Numbered from the stretch's first letter, positions 17,010 to 26,360 are shown. The stretch: 64,000 nt of DNA from an uncultured Prevotella sp. (GCA_900539625.1 UQCW01000008.1:1-64000); one strand, 5' to 3'. Made by a program: numbers and translations. Notes: generated by a model from the letters alone, not told the origin.

Positions 17010-19547
17010 AGAAGACAGCACTTGTCCTGCTTCGTTCACTTTTTGAGCGAAAGCCAAAGACTTGCTGATGCCACTTGCATCCCAATCCCTGCAATATGCC
17101 TCGATAGCTTGCTGATGATTGCATCCTAACTTTCGTTTGTACAGTTTCAATGCCTCCTTCTCAGCTCGCTCCGTGGTATAGGTCATGTAGCACTCATGCG
17201 GTTCCTCCACGCCATACACTGCACTGGTCTGTCCACGACGGATGAACACCTCTCGGAAGAACGCGCGTCCTTCCTTGTTGTCAAGTCGGTTAATCGTAAA
17301 AATCTTCTTACAGTCCACATCCGTCAGACCGAGTATCGTCTTGATGGTATCAAAACGCTCCCTGAACTTGCTTTGGTCAAGCAACATCACCACGTCGGAG
17401 TTGTTGATGATGGCTTCTTTCACGATTTCACTGCCGATAATGTCTTGTATCTCCTGAGTCACCACACCAACACTGGCCCAGAATTTACGGGCAGTCTTGT
17501 ACAGATACTTGATGTACTCTGCCATCATGGGCGATGCGATAGCTTTCCATGCCTCCTCGATGATGAGCATCTTTCGGTTCTTTTTGATGCGCATCTTCTG
17601 CAAGAACACGTCCATGATGATGAGTGTCACCAGTGGAAAGAGCAGTGGATCATCCTTGATACTGTCGATTTCAAAGACGATGAAGGTCTCGTCAAACAGG
17701 CTGCTGTCCATATTCTCATTCAGCGTCACATCGTGGTTGCCTCCTTTGTAGAACTCTTTCAACAGATAGTTGTAGGATGCCAAGTCGATTCCTCGCAGTC
17801 CGTTCTCATCACAGATTTCCGGTATGCGCCTTGTACTGAACTCATAGAAGCTGTTGAAACACAAACGACCAATACTGTCTTTTCCAAAGTGTGCCTCGTA
17901 ATACTCGTTGATGACTTGCTCAATGAGTTTGTCTTCTGTCTTTGTTACCGTGCCTTGACTGCCTTTCCAAATCAGCATGACAAGGTTTTTCAAGAATCCT
18001 AATTTCTCGATGTTCCATTCTTCTCTCTTGATTTGGAAGGGGTTCATCGTGATGGGATGCTCTTCGGTATACGAGATATATTTGCCGTTGAAGTATTCAC
18101 ACAGTCCTTCATACGAATTACCAGTATCCACTAACACGATGTCAGTATTCTGCTCATGGGCTTGGCGTACCATGGAATTGACGTAAAAACTCTTGCCGCT
18201 GCCTGAAGGTCCGAGCACAAAGAAATTGCTGTTGTCTGTCAACTTGTTCTTGCCTTCCTTTCCCGATATGTCGATGGCTACGGGCACTCCTTGTCGGTCG
18301 GTATAGTACACCTTGAAAGGTGTGTCTTCGCTATGTACTATCTTCTCCTTGTACATCATACTGACGGCTGCATCCGATAGGGTGAGGAAACGGTCGTAGT
18401 CTTCGCTCATTCCGAAGCAGTTGCCAGGGAATGAGTTGACGAACAGCTCCAGTTGGTTGTATGCTCGCTTGGATATGTGGATGCCCATGCGCCCGAATGC
18501 GTTTTCTATATGGTTCGTACACTTTTGAATATCTACATTGGGTGCCACAGTTACTATAATATTATAATGTGTATAGACGAGTTGTTTGTTTTCTCTCGCT
18601 ATCACGTCCTGCACTCGCTTGATGTCTTCCACTGCAATCATGTTGCTTGGGTTGGGCATCGAGGCATGGCGGTTTTTCTTCTTGTCCAATACTGCCAACT
18701 CTTTCTTTTGGTTGGGCATGAAGATGATTTGGTTGTACACCACCGACTGCACTCCTGGTATGTTGTCTACTACCGATAGTAGGTCTACTGGCATACTGGT
18801 GTTGTTTACTTCCATATTGGTATATGGACGGATGACACTGGGCAGATTGGCGCAGTCTACATCTAACAGACTGTACATTTTACAACGTCTGTCGCCCATG
18901 CCGATGGTCTCTTCATCCACCTTGAAGCCTGTCATACTTACGGTCTTGTCCCGAAAGTTCATGGCAAAGAAACGGTCTACATATTCCTGTGTCTCTTGCT
19001 TGCCGAGGAAGGATGCTTTCAGTCCAGCATCTTTCAACTGGTCATGTACCTTGCGAACCTTTACCATGAAGTCGCGCCACTTCTTATGGTCAAAAGAGAA
19101 CAGACTGCTCTTCTTGTTCTCTTGGGTGATGGTCAGATAGGTGCTGCTGTCTGTGTATTCACGTCCTTCGTAATAGCGGAAGTAGGCTTCCGACAAGAAC
19201 TCATGCTTGTCAGTACTCTCGTCCTTAAACTGTTTGCGTGTAAACACGTCTTGCTTGTGGATGGCATAGCCTTCGCCTAAGGTCTGACAGATAGCGGTGA
19301 AGAGTTGGGTGAACTCATAGTAGCTGTCAATGTTGGCGGAGTATTTCTGCACTGGATTTTCCATACGCAGTATGGCTGAGTAGTCACCGTTCTTGGTATA
19401 CACCACACCGATGCCGTCCACTTCCTCCACCGAGAAGTAGATGTCCTCGAATATCTTTTTCCGTTTGCCTCCAGTACCGAAGGCATATACGGATGTTGCC
19501 ATGCCGATACATAGTGCAATGAAAAACAAGATGACGTATAGTATCAT
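16992..19547 (-). CDS. traG: Conjugation ATPase TraG (VirB4-like)
   Basis: Protein of 851 residues. An N-terminal membrane segment (MILYVILFFIALCIGMATSVYAF) is followed by the VirB4 N-terminal domain, Walker A GPSGSGKSFYVNSM near residue 450, Walker B RKMLIIEEAWKAI near residue 655, and the VGVVTQEIQDIIGSEIVKEAIINNSD segment characteristic of TraG/VirB4 of Bacteroides elements. It powers assembly of, and transfer through, the secretion channel. It follows traF after about 190 bp. Confidence 0.92.
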   Translation of the reverse strand: MILYVILFFIALCIGMATSVYAFGTGGKRKKIFEDIYFSVEEVDGIGVVYTKNGDYSAILRMENPVQKYSANIDSYYEFTQLFTAICQTLGEGYAIHKQDVFTRKQFKDESTDKHEFLSEAYFRYYEGREYTDSSTYLTITQENKKSSLFSFDHKKWRDFMVKVRKVHDQLKDAGLKASFLGKQETQEYVDRFFAMNFRDKTVSMTGFKVDEETIGMGDRRCKMYSLLDVDCANLPSVIRPYTNMEVNNTSMPVDLLSVVDNIPGVQSVVYNQIIFMPNQKKELAVLDKKKNRHASMPNPSNMIAVEDIKRVQDVIARENKQLVYTHYNIIVTVAPNVDIQKCTNHIENAFGRMGIHISKRAYNQLELFVNSFPGNCFGMSEDYDRFLTLSDAAVSMMYKEKIVHSEDTPFKVYYTDRQGVPVAIDISGKEGKNKLTDNSNFFVLGPSGSGKSFYVNSMVRQAHEQNTDIVLVDTGNSYEGLCEYFNGKYISYTEEHPITMNPFQIKREEWNIEKLGFLKNLVMLIWKGSQGTVTKTEDKLIEQVINEYYEAHFGKDSIGRLCFNSFYEFSTRRIPEICDENGLRGIDLASYNYLLKEFYKGGNHDVTLNENMDSSLFDETFIVFEIDSIKDDPLLFPLVTLIIMDVFLQKMRIKKNRKMLIIEEAWKAIASPMMAEYIKYLYKTARKFWASVGVVTQEIQDIIGSEIVKEAIINNSDVVMLLDQSKFRERFDTIKTILGLTDVDCKKIFTINRLDNKEGRAFFREVFIRRGQTSAVYGVEEPHECYMTYTTERAEKEALKLYKRKLGCNHQQAIEAYCRDWDASGISKSLAFAQKVNEAGQVLSSKGKPF

Positions 19548-19734
19548 TTCTTTCCTTTCTGGTTATTCGTTATTCTCTCTGTGGCTGTTCTTTTGCATTT
19601 CTTTCCTGCGTTTTGTTCTCAGAAAGCAACAAATAAAGGTAGGCTCACTCTTTCTTTTGTCGGAGCGAACCTACCTCTGTCAATATGCAATCAACCCAAC
19701 AACTCTCATGATGGTTCTTCTTTTGATTTCCTTA

Positions 19735-20034
19735 TCAGAAGCTCTTGCTATGGGCGTAGATATACACTCCTTGGTCGCTCTTCTTGGTATGCAGTCCCTT
19801 CCGCTGTTTAAGGAAAATGAGGGCAGCACCTGTGGAAATGGCAAATACAAGCACCACGAGCCCTACAACGAATCCCAACAAACAGTAAGCGATGATGAAA
19901 CCTACGATGGCTCCACCTGCCGTACCTGCCGCCCAATAGATATAGCGTCCTTGGAATCCCATGAATTCAAGCGGTTTTTGCAATCCCTTGAACACGGGGA
20001 AGTCCGCATAGCGTTCTTCTTTATCTGCGTCCAT
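19735..20034 (-). CDS. traF: Conjugal transfer protein TraF (DUF4133, VirB3-like)
   Basis: Protein of 99 residues. DUF4133 signature FPVFKGLQKPLEFMGFQGRYIYWAAG, then two membrane segments (about 35-75) and a short tail ending YAHSKSF. Small inner-membrane protein, VirB3-like, always next to TraE and TraG in Bacteroides conjugative transposons. Confidence 0.88.
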   Translation of the reverse strand: MDADKEERYADFPVFKGLQKPLEFMGFQGRYIYWAAGTAGGAIVGFIIAYCLLGFVVGLVVLVFAISTGAALIFLKQRKGLHTKKSDQGVYIYAHSKSF

Positions 20035-20107
20035 AACAATAGTTTCTTTACGTTATCACTCTCTTTTTGACAATCTCACTTCTTTCTGTTGTTCGGATTA
20101 TGTGTCA

Positions 20108-20482
20108 TTATCCGATACCGAAGAACAGAGGCAATGCCTGTGCTGCTGCAATCAGGAAGATGCACGCACCAACCACCATCATAATCTTCTTTTTCACGTC
20201 CTGCTCCTCGTTGTTCATGCTGATGTACACCGAGATAGCACCCACTACAGCTACTACACCTGCAATGGCATAGCACAATTTCACCACGATGGGCACATAT
20301 TTGGCGATTTCCTCCGTTACCTGCGTCAACGCTGTCGTGCCGGCTGTGTAGTCACCTGCCGAGTTCTGCGCCATTGCTGCACCACAACCCACCAAGAGCA
20401 TAAGTGCCATTGCCTTTAAACGTCCAGAAGACATCACATTCTTTGCCTTCTTCTTCAAATAATTCTTTGTCTTGTTAAACAT
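20108..20482 (-). CDS. traE: Conjugal transfer protein TraE (DUF4134, VirB2-like)
   Basis: Protein of 124 residues. An extended basic N-terminus leads to a signal/membrane segment ending GAAMAQ, then GTTALTQVTEEIAKYVPIVVKLCYAIAGVVAVVGAI and a second membrane segment, ending LPLFFGIG. Typical DUF4134 pilin-like subunit. It is paralogous to the gene immediately upstream, so the operon carries two pilin-like proteins. Confidence 0.85.
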   Translation of the reverse strand: MFNKTKNYLKKKAKNVMSSGRLKAMALMLLVGCGAAMAQNSAGDYTAGTTALTQVTEEIAKYVPIVVKLCYAIAGVVAVVGAISVYISMNNEEQDVKKKIMMVVGACIFLIAAAQALPLFFGIG

Positions 20483-20595
20483 TCTGTTTCCTTTTGTTTG
20501 TTAATCGTTACTTTTTATATACTCGTCTGCAGTTGAGTCTGTTGTTATCCTAAAATCTATTTACCTGTCTGATACCGTTATCCTAAATTTAATAC

Positions 20596-20931
20596 CTACC
20601 ATATCTGATACCCGAAGAATGCAGGAAACACGATAGAAGCTCCAATGATGAACAGACATGCGCCTACTAACATCATAATGGATTTCGTCACTCCGTCTTC
20701 TCCTGCGTTTATCTTGATATATATCTGCAATGCTGATATGACTGCTACTATGGCTGCTATGGCATAGAGCAGATAGAGCACATACAGCATCATTGTCACC
20801 ACGTAGTCGTGCATGCTTGCCAGTGCGTCCGCTCCCCAACTATAGTTCACACCGCCACACTTGGCACTTGCCCGAATGGGGATGCCCAACACCAATGCGG
20901 ACAAAGCCCAATGAAACCGTTTCATTTTCAT
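20596..20931 (-). CDS. Second DUF4134 pilin-like protein
   Basis: Protein of 111 residues. Signal peptide ending RASAK, then DYVVTMMLYVLYLLYAIAAIVAVISALQIYIKINAGEDGVTKS and a second membrane segment ending FPAFFGYQIW. Same topology and C-terminal [LF]P.FFG motif as the downstream traE product. It overlaps the upstream gene by 4 bp (ATGA). Confidence 0.8.
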   Translation of the reverse strand: MKMKRFHWALSALVLGIPIRASAKCGGVNYSWGADALASMHDYVVTMMLYVLYLLYAIAAIVAVISALQIYIKINAGEDGVTKSIMMLVGACLFIIGASIVFPAFFGYQIW

Positions 20932-21464
20932 AGTTCATTCTTCACCATTTGCCATTTTAGCTTCGGATCTAGCATAATCATTGCCGTATATAGTTCTTTG
21001 TCGGTCAGTGGGTTGGACATATACGTTTCCGTTTCTTCCAACTGTTCCTCCATCTTTGCTTTCAATTTCTCAAAAGCACTTTCTTTGTCTGTATCACCAG
21101 ATTCTCCAGATGAAGCATTGGCTTCATTGCCGACATAGCCTCCATTCACTCTGTAGAATTCTTCCTGTCCTGCTTCGGCAATGTTATCATTGTAGCCATT
21201 CGGCTTATTCGCAGCTTCTCCCACATCATAGTCTGCCACCGCATTCACCTGTGTGTCATAACTGTTTCCACCAATACGGAATCCTCCGTTGTTTTCTTCT
21301 ACGGCGATGCTTTCCTCTGCATCAGCCATATTGCTAACGTCAAATACTTCCTCCGTTGTCTTGGCATCATCCTTATTGCCATAGAGGTCTTTGGTGACTA
21401 TAACAGCGTAGTAGATGATATATACCGCTGTCAATACAAGTACGAATATCAAGTATGAACTCAT
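20928..21464 (-). CDS. Tra-operon single-pass membrane protein, unknown
   Basis: Protein of 178 residues. Membrane segment at 4-24 (YLIFVLVLTAVYIIYYAVIV), a low-complexity acidic Asn/Gly-rich middle, and a helical C-terminal 50 residues (PLTDKELYTAMIMLDPKLKWQMVKNEL). First gene of the tra operon on this strand. Comparable genes precede TraE in other Bacteroidales elements. No function assigned. Confidence 0.65.
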   Translation of the reverse strand: MSSYLIFVLVLTAVYIIYYAVIVTKDLYGNKDDAKTTEEVFDVSNMADAEESIAVEENNGGFRIGGNSYDTQVNAVADYDVGEAANKPNGYNDNIAEAGQEEFYRVNGGYVGNEANASSGESGDTDKESAFEKLKAKMEEQLEETETYMSNPLTDKELYTAMIMLDPKLKWQMVKNEL

Positions 21465-21673
21465 TTCTTTTAAGTTTGATTATACATTGTTGTTCCTGTT
21501 GTCTCTTGCCGTTTTCTTTGACTATCCAACAAGCAATTCTCACATATGATATAATCGGCTTGAAGGGTTAGGAAAGGCTGCACATGCCCACAGATAAAAT
21601 ATCTCTTTTGTCCATGCCGTTTGGTTGTGCGCCCTTCCGAAAACGGTTGCAAAGAAACTCCGAAAGATTGGGA

Positions 21674-21713
21674 TAAAAGAAAAACAGCCCCATCGAGGAC
21701 TGTTTCTTAACAT
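21674..21713 (-). terminator. Rho-independent terminator
   Basis: On the minus strand AAACAGTCC, a short loop and GGGCTGTTT are followed by TTTCTTTT. It separates the defence pair from the tra operon. The rest of 21465-22017 has only a possible 47-codon ORF (21824-21967) and no recognisable gene. Confidence 0.65.
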
Positions 21714-21823
21714 CAATTGTAGATAAAAACAAAATCAAACTTGATTTTCATACTTGAAAACGTATGGCAGTGTGACAATGCCTTATTTGTATAATGACAT
21801 TGTCCATGTCGGTTATAGATGTC

Positions 21824-21967
21824 TTATAATGTGCTTTTCAATAAGAAAAAGGATAGACGATACGGATATAAACAAAAAGACGGATCCCATCGAATAGTGA
21901 TGAAACCCGTTTGTTTTTTTATAGTGCATATCGAAGCGAAAGGTGCATTCGTACACACTTCTTTCAT
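21824..21967 (-). CDS. Possible small ORF, doubtful
   Basis: 47 codons, MKEVCTNAPFASIC to LLKSTL, between rloB and the terminator at 21674-21713. An AACCTTTG lies just upstream, one mismatch from the -7 consensus. No similarity recognised; may not be real. Confidence 0.15.
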   Translation of the reverse strand: MKEVCTNAPFASICTIKKQTGFITIRWDPSFCLYPYRLSFFLLKSTL

Positions 21968-22017
21968 GGTGCAAAGGTTCTCATTTTAGAAACGAATAAT
22001 CCTTGCACCAACCTTTC

Positions 22018-22644
22018 TTATATAAACCTATTCAACTCTTCAACAAGTTTGAATACCGTTGTTGAAGATACAGCCTGCGATGGCGGTGTACTGCCGAACT
22101 CTTCCAATATCTTTCTTGCTCTTGATATGGCTTCTGGCTGATATGGCAACAACATTCCATAGATTTTTGTTGTGAAGTTGTCCTTCTTGCTATACTTTAC
22201 TTTCATCTGCTGGCTAAGCATTTGCTCGTAATCATTTCGATGGATGTAGCCACGATACATATTGAAATGCAGCAAAAACCAATACTCAAATGCTTGATTG
22301 CTATATGCTACTTGAAATCCATTGGACTCTGCCAAGCGTATAGCTTCATTGAAGTCGTGGTTTGAGAAATCGTCCTTGTCAAACACGACCCAATATTGAT
22401 CGAAATTATGCCCTTTTCGCCGTTCCTCGTTTCTGACAATTACGGCTTCTTGAACCAGTTTGATGGTATTCAGTCCTTTTCCCAATGCCTTTACTGAAGC
22501 TGATGTCAGACGAAAAGCGTTGAAATAATCTGGTTCTGTATTCACGCCTTCGCAGATGATCAAGAACGATTGCTTGATGTCTCTGTAATTGGAATGACGT
22601 TTCAGACTCCGTTCCTGTCTCGGATTATATCTTGCCATTGTCAA
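22018..22644 (-). CDS. RloB-like TOPRIM-type protein
   Basis: Protein of 208 residues (MTMARYN; ATG two codons later also possible). RloB-family signature LIICEGVNTEPDYFNAF with E32, and VVFDKDDF with D89 and D91, the acidic residues of a TOPRIM-like nuclease fold, then QAFEYWFLLHF. It overlaps the upstream ATPase gene by 4 bp (ATGA), so the two are co-translated. RloA/RloB pairs occur in restriction islands and resemble a split OLD-family nuclease (ATPase plus TOPRIM). A phage-defence role is inferred. Confidence 0.85.
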   Translation of the reverse strand: MTMARYNPRQERSLKRHSNYRDIKQSFLIICEGVNTEPDYFNAFRLTSASVKALGKGLNTIKLVQEAVIVRNEERRKGHNFDQYWVVFDKDDFSNHDFNEAIRLAESNGFQVAYSNQAFEYWFLLHFNMYRGYIHRNDYEQMLSQQMKVKYSKKDNFTTKIYGMLLPYQPEAISRARKILEEFGSTPPSQAVSSTTVFKLVEELNRFI

Positions 22645-23861
22645 TCCTCCTCATTTACAAACAACTTTGAAAAATCACCTATAATGGGCGTTCCTCCATA
22701 CTTGCCTTCAAGATATTCTTTCTCAAAAGAAGCATTGTTTCTTACTTTGTAGTCTGCAAGAGAATACAGTTTGGTAGCACCGTATGTGTCTTTTTGTGTA
22801 AACCACACTTGGTCTCTCCGCAATATTCTGGCACTCAGGATATTTGTGTCGTGGATGGTGAATATCAGCTGGGCATGATGCGGATTGGTTGCCTTTGAAT
22901 TGAACAACTCAATGATTTTACTTGTCAACTTGGGATGCATCTTGCTGTCTATCTCGTCTATTACCAGGCGTTTGCCACTGTCCAAGGCATCTATGATGGG
23001 ATAGGCTAACTGAAAATACTTTACCGTTCCCTCTGACTCGTTGCTTTCAAACGGAAACGAAACGGTCTGCGTCTCTCTTCCATCGTCATCATATTGCACA
23101 TGACTACTGACTACTTCGTCATTCACCTTATATATCTCCTCTATACCCAAATCGGCAAATCGCGAGAAATCGACTATGCGCTTCCGTATCTTGGGGTCAT
23201 CCAACTTGACAGCTGCTCGTTTCCACATCACTTCATCATCATGACTGGTGATGATTGACGTGTCGTTCAGCCAGTTCACGATGCTGACAGCAGTCTCATC
23301 ATTGAATTGTGCCGCAACAGAAACAAGCAGTGCATTGTCACGCACCATCTTATTGGCGATAAGGTTTTTCGCTATTGCACACGAAGGATGAACATTGTAT
23401 GTATCTTCCTCACGATACAATAACTCTACCTCTTTTGCACGCTTCTTGTTGTTTCTACGATACAGCCACTCCTTATGCACCTTGTTGCTGTCAACCTCAA
23501 AGCCATATCGGAAGATATACGCCGTATTGCAAAACACTATTTCAAACACTGACGGCTCTTTGGCAGTCGCTGCATTGAGCATAAAACTCTCTACATTCAA
23601 GGTCTCGCCAGCTTGTAGCTCCTTCATGGAGTTTATAACAAGCCATTTGAATGTTGAGAAAGCTTTTGCAAAATTGGATTTACCTGACGCATTGGCACCA
23701 TAAATGGCGGCCCCATGAAGTACTGCGGGGATAGCGTCACCCATTTCCGTCATTGAGTCTGTTTCTGGTATCGCTGTCTCCTTCAAATTAGTGGTCACCA
23801 AAGAGAGGGTAGACAGTTCCTTAAATGACAAATAGTTGCCTACTGAAAACTGTACAATCAT
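22641..23861 (-). CDS. RloA-like AAA/ABC-type ATPase
   Basis: Protein of 406 residues from MIVQFSVGNYLSF, chosen because SMC/ABC-type N-termini start with FxxxNYxSF and because a promoter lies 32 bp upstream; the 30 in-frame codons before it overlap that promoter. Walker A GANASGKS at 55-62, Walker B RLVIDEIDSKMHP about 300-313, and a downstream QLIFTIHDTNILS His-switch. Typical AAA_15/21 OLD-like ATPase partnered with RloB. Confidence 0.85.
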   Translation of the reverse strand: MIVQFSVGNYLSFKELSTLSLVTTNLKETAIPETDSMTEMGDAIPAVLHGAAIYGANASGKSNFAKAFSTFKWLVINSMKELQAGETLNVESFMLNAATAKEPSVFEIVFCNTAYIFRYGFEVDSNKVHKEWLYRRNNKKRAKEVELLYREEDTYNVHPSCAIAKNLIANKMVRDNALLVSVAAQFNDETAVSIVNWLNDTSIITSHDDEVMWKRAAVKLDDPKIRKRIVDFSRFADLGIEEIYKVNDEVVSSHVQYDDDGRETQTVSFPFESNESEGTVKYFQLAYPIIDALDSGKRLVIDEIDSKMHPKLTSKIIELFNSKATNPHHAQLIFTIHDTNILSARILRRDQVWFTQKDTYGATKLYSLADYKVRNNASFEKEYLEGKYGGTPIIGDFSKLFVNEED

Positions 23862-23892
23862 AAAGATAACCTTTGAATATGTAATATTTTTG

Positions 23893-23923
23893 CAAATATA
23901 CTGGTTTTCTTTTGAAAATGCAA
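23893..23923 (-). promoter_or_regulatory. Promoter of the rloAB pair
   Basis: On the minus strand TTG (23921-23923), 20 bp, then TATATTTG (23893-23900), close to the Bacteroidetes TTTG-N19-21-TAnnTTTG consensus, about 32 bp before the rloA ATG. Confidence 0.65.
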
Positions 23924-23974
23924 GAGTTTGTCGCTTTATTACTTTATTCATAATGACTTTTTATCTGTAAACAA

Positions 23975-24029
23975 TGTTCAATGAGGGCTCAATGTTCAAT
24001 CCCATTGAACAAAGACCCTTCATTGAACA
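23975..24029. promoter_or_regulatory. Nested palindromic operator-like site
   Basis: Inner palindrome TGTTCAAT-CCC-ATTGAACA (23993-24011) lies inside an outer pair TGTTCAATGAGGG (23975-23987) and CCCTTCATTGAACA (24016-24029). This gives four TGTTCAAT half-sites just upstream of the rloAB promoter and downstream of the primase stop. It could be a repressor operator or a terminator-like hairpin. Confidence 0.55.
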
Positions 24030-24044
24030 AACTTCCAAACATTC

Positions 24045-24938
24045 CTACCGCTTTTTCCCTCGCAGTAAGTCATTCAGATCCTTATACTCACGATACCTTG
24101 CCGACTCATCCTTTACCTTTTCCCCGAACAGTCCGACAAATGTCTCCACAGTCTTTTGCCCGGCAATGTCGTTGTCGAGATAACAGTGGATTTCTTTGTA
24201 TGGTTCCAGATAATCCATGGACTTTCTCAGGTTGGCAACAGAGTTCATCACTAATACATCAACCATACCATCCACACATATTTCCGTATTGCCTTTCTTG
24301 CGCAATGTCATATACGACAGAAAATCCATAAAGCCTTCAAAAACACATACATGTTCCTGAGTCATTCCGTTGGTATGATAAAAGACAGAAACATCCTTGT
24401 TCTTGATGCATCCCTTGTAATAGGGATTGCGTACCTCAAAACCACCAGACTTGTTTGGAAAGGCGATAGCAAAATATTTCTTATTTCTCAACGTATAGTG
24501 AATCTCCTTGCAGAAAGTTGTGGCGATTCCAATATCAATACCTCTTGATTGGAGATAGGATGTTAGGGCATAGTTCCTTAGTGGCATCACTCGCAAATTA
24601 ATCATATCATCTTCTACTTCTACGCTTGTATACGATGGACGCACCTCTGTCTTTTTCTCTTTTACCAGACCATTGCTATCACGTTCTATCATAGTCAGAA
24701 CGGTATGTATGTCATTGGTGTTATACATACGTTTGCCCAGCTCTATCAAATCACCGCCTTCAGCAATTCCAAAGTCATACCATTCATGGAGATTGTTATT
24801 CACTACAAACGAGGGTGTTTTCTCTTCACGCAATGGTGAGCGGTACCAATATTGCCCTCTTCGGATTTTGGCATGGGTATATCCCATATTTTCAAGATAA
24901 TCCACTATACTTATTTTCTTAGCTTCTGAAATATCCAT
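24045..24938 (-). CDS. Primase-like protein (CHC2-like N-terminus plus TOPRIM)
   Basis: Protein of 297 residues. The N-terminal region YWYRSPLREEKTPSFVVNNNLHEWYDFG has the fold-core sequence of DnaG zinc-binding domains but lacks the Cys/His ligands. The TOPRIM half has CVFEGFMDFLSY (E) and IHCYLDNDIAGQK (DxD). Such primase-like proteins accompany RepA-type ATPases on Bacteroides mobile elements and support replication or strand synthesis after transfer. It follows the ATPase after a 326-bp gap with three long repeats. Confidence 0.85.
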   Translation of the reverse strand: MDISEAKKISIVDYLENMGYTHAKIRRGQYWYRSPLREEKTPSFVVNNNLHEWYDFGIAEGGDLIELGKRMYNTNDIHTVLTMIERDSNGLVKEKKTEVRPSYTSVEVEDDMINLRVMPLRNYALTSYLQSRGIDIGIATTFCKEIHYTLRNKKYFAIAFPNKSGGFEVRNPYYKGCIKNKDVSVFYHTNGMTQEHVCVFEGFMDFLSYMTLRKKGNTEICVDGMVDVLVMNSVANLRKSMDYLEPYKEIHCYLDNDIAGQKTVETFVGLFGEKVKDESARYREYKDLNDLLRGKKR

Positions 24939-24980
24939 TACTTTTTTCTGTTGTTTATTCCATATTTACTACTTGTCAAT

Positions 24981-25266
24981 CACTTTATTTGCTTCACTTA
25001 CTATAGGCATGCCCATAAAGTAAACGAAATTCCGAAGTGTTTTCAGATAGATTGATCTGTAACACCAGTCTATGGACTTCATATTCCAATTTCACTTTAT
25101 TTGCTTTATCCTCTATAGGCACCCCGATAAAGTAAACCATATTCCGAAGTGTTTTTAAGCCCATTGCGTCTTGTCACATATGGTCTTTTGGGGACTTCAA
25201 AAACACTTCATTTACTTCATTCTCTATAGGCACGCCCGTAAAGTAAAGCGTTTGCTAAAGTGTTTT
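24981..25266. repeat. Three 64-bp hairpin-forming repeats (iteron-like)
   Basis: Imperfect copies at 24981-25044, 25093-25156 and 25204-25266, spaced 112 and 111 bp. All share CACTT(T/C)ATTT(G/A)CTT, CTATAGGCA(T/C), a C-rich core, (G/A)TAAAGTAAA and (G/A)AAGTGTTTT. The arms are complementary (TTTACTT with AAGTAAA; in the third copy also AACACTT with AAGTGTT), so each can fold. They lie between a RepA-like ATPase and a primase, suggesting a replication origin or regulatory array. Confidence 0.7.
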
Positions 25267-26347
25267 ATTCGTCCTCCTCAAACAGTTGCACATTTGTCGG
25301 AACTTCTCCATAATAGAACATCTTGTCGTATCGCTTCACCAACTTCAAGTCGTTCATTAAGTACTGCAACACTTTCACCATCACGCTTCGACCTCGCTTG
25401 AACCCTATAGCCTCGTATGCAGGTATCATTGCCTGAATGGTTTTCTCAAAGCCCTTGATGGGCTTACCTGCAAAGGCAGATGTCAAAGCATCTTCATGTT
25501 GTTCTATGGTTAGGTCGGTATATTTAAGCGGTGCGCTTTTGCTATGTTCGTCCTCAGAACTATCATAATCGGTTGCCAGTTCTGGCAATCCCTGTTCGTT
25601 TACAGTGAATGCAAACGGTTTGAACTCTTTCTCTCTGATGTGCAGTGCCTTTACCTCACTGATATTTGGGTTATTGGTATTCTTGCTGATAACAAGCACT
25701 GTTTCTGCTTTGTTGTTCATTTCGGTTCCGATATGCCCACGCACATTATTGTCCCCCTTGTTTAAATGGAGAACGCAATGAATATGGATGTTGTATTTGG
25801 ATGACCATTCCATCATCTTGTTGATTACTTCTACCGATTCAGCAGCATTGTTGATGTCAAGGAGCAGGTCTCTAATTCCATCAATGATCACTAGTCCATA
25901 TCCTTCGTTATGGCTCAGTGCATAGTCAATAACCTCAATCCTTACGGCAGGTGTGTACTCTCTCAGACAGATGAAGTCAAGGTTCTCGTTGTCCGTAGCT
26001 GTTGAGAGTCCTGCCAATTTCAGAATACGTTCCAATACATTGTGGCAATGGTAGCGGCTCTGCTCCGTATCGACATAGAGGATGCGGCGTTTGCCCTCTG
26101 GCAGACTTGCATGGTAGTTCAACACTTGACCGTTCGCCAATGATGCTGCAACCAATGCTGAGACGTTAAAAGTCTTCTTCGCTTTCGCCTTACCTGTCGA
26201 AGCACTGAAATTACCCAAAGTCGCTATTGTTGAGTTATCTATCCATATTATCTGCGGCGGCGTACTATAGGTATCGGTCGCCTTTATCAGTGCGTCCTTC
26301 AAAATCTGTGACAGACGCACATTCTGTAGCTCTTCGTTGATTATCAT
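25265..26347 (-). CDS. RepA-like hexameric AAA ATPase/helicase
   Basis: 360 residues from MIINEELQNV; the longer in-frame start overlaps the HTH gene and lacks similarity. RecA-like AAA_25 fold: Walker A region GNFSASTGKAKAKKTF, then RRILYVDTEQS, Walker B LVIIDGIRDLLLD and the later CVLHLNKGDNNVRGHIGTE, as in RepA/mobile-element helicases of Bacteroides. C-terminal winged-helix-like tail. With the primase and excisionase-like gene it forms the replication/excision module of the ICE. Confidence 0.82.
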   Translation of the reverse strand: MIINEELQNVRLSQILKDALIKATDTYSTPPQIIWIDNSTIATLGNFSASTGKAKAKKTFNVSALVAASLANGQVLNYHASLPEGKRRILYVDTEQSRYHCHNVLERILKLAGLSTATDNENLDFICLREYTPAVRIEVIDYALSHNEGYGLVIIDGIRDLLLDINNAAESVEVINKMMEWSSKYNIHIHCVLHLNKGDNNVRGHIGTEMNNKAETVLVISKNTNNPNISEVKALHIREKEFKPFAFTVNEQGLPELATDYDSSEDEHSKSAPLKYTDLTIEQHEDALTSAFAGKPIKGFEKTIQAMIPAYEAIGFKRGRSVMVKVLQYLMNDLKLVKRYDKMFYYGEVPTNVQLFEEDE

Positions 26348-26360
26348 GTAGCTGTTCTCT

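Noticed and set aside
17196..18002. 268-codon plus-strand frame in the tra region
   Set aside because: Antisense to traG, with no signal peptide or motif; a shadow frame.
24981..25266. Possible CRISPR array
   Set aside because: Only three diverged 64-bp units with self-complementary arms and 48-bp gaps; no cas genes nearby.
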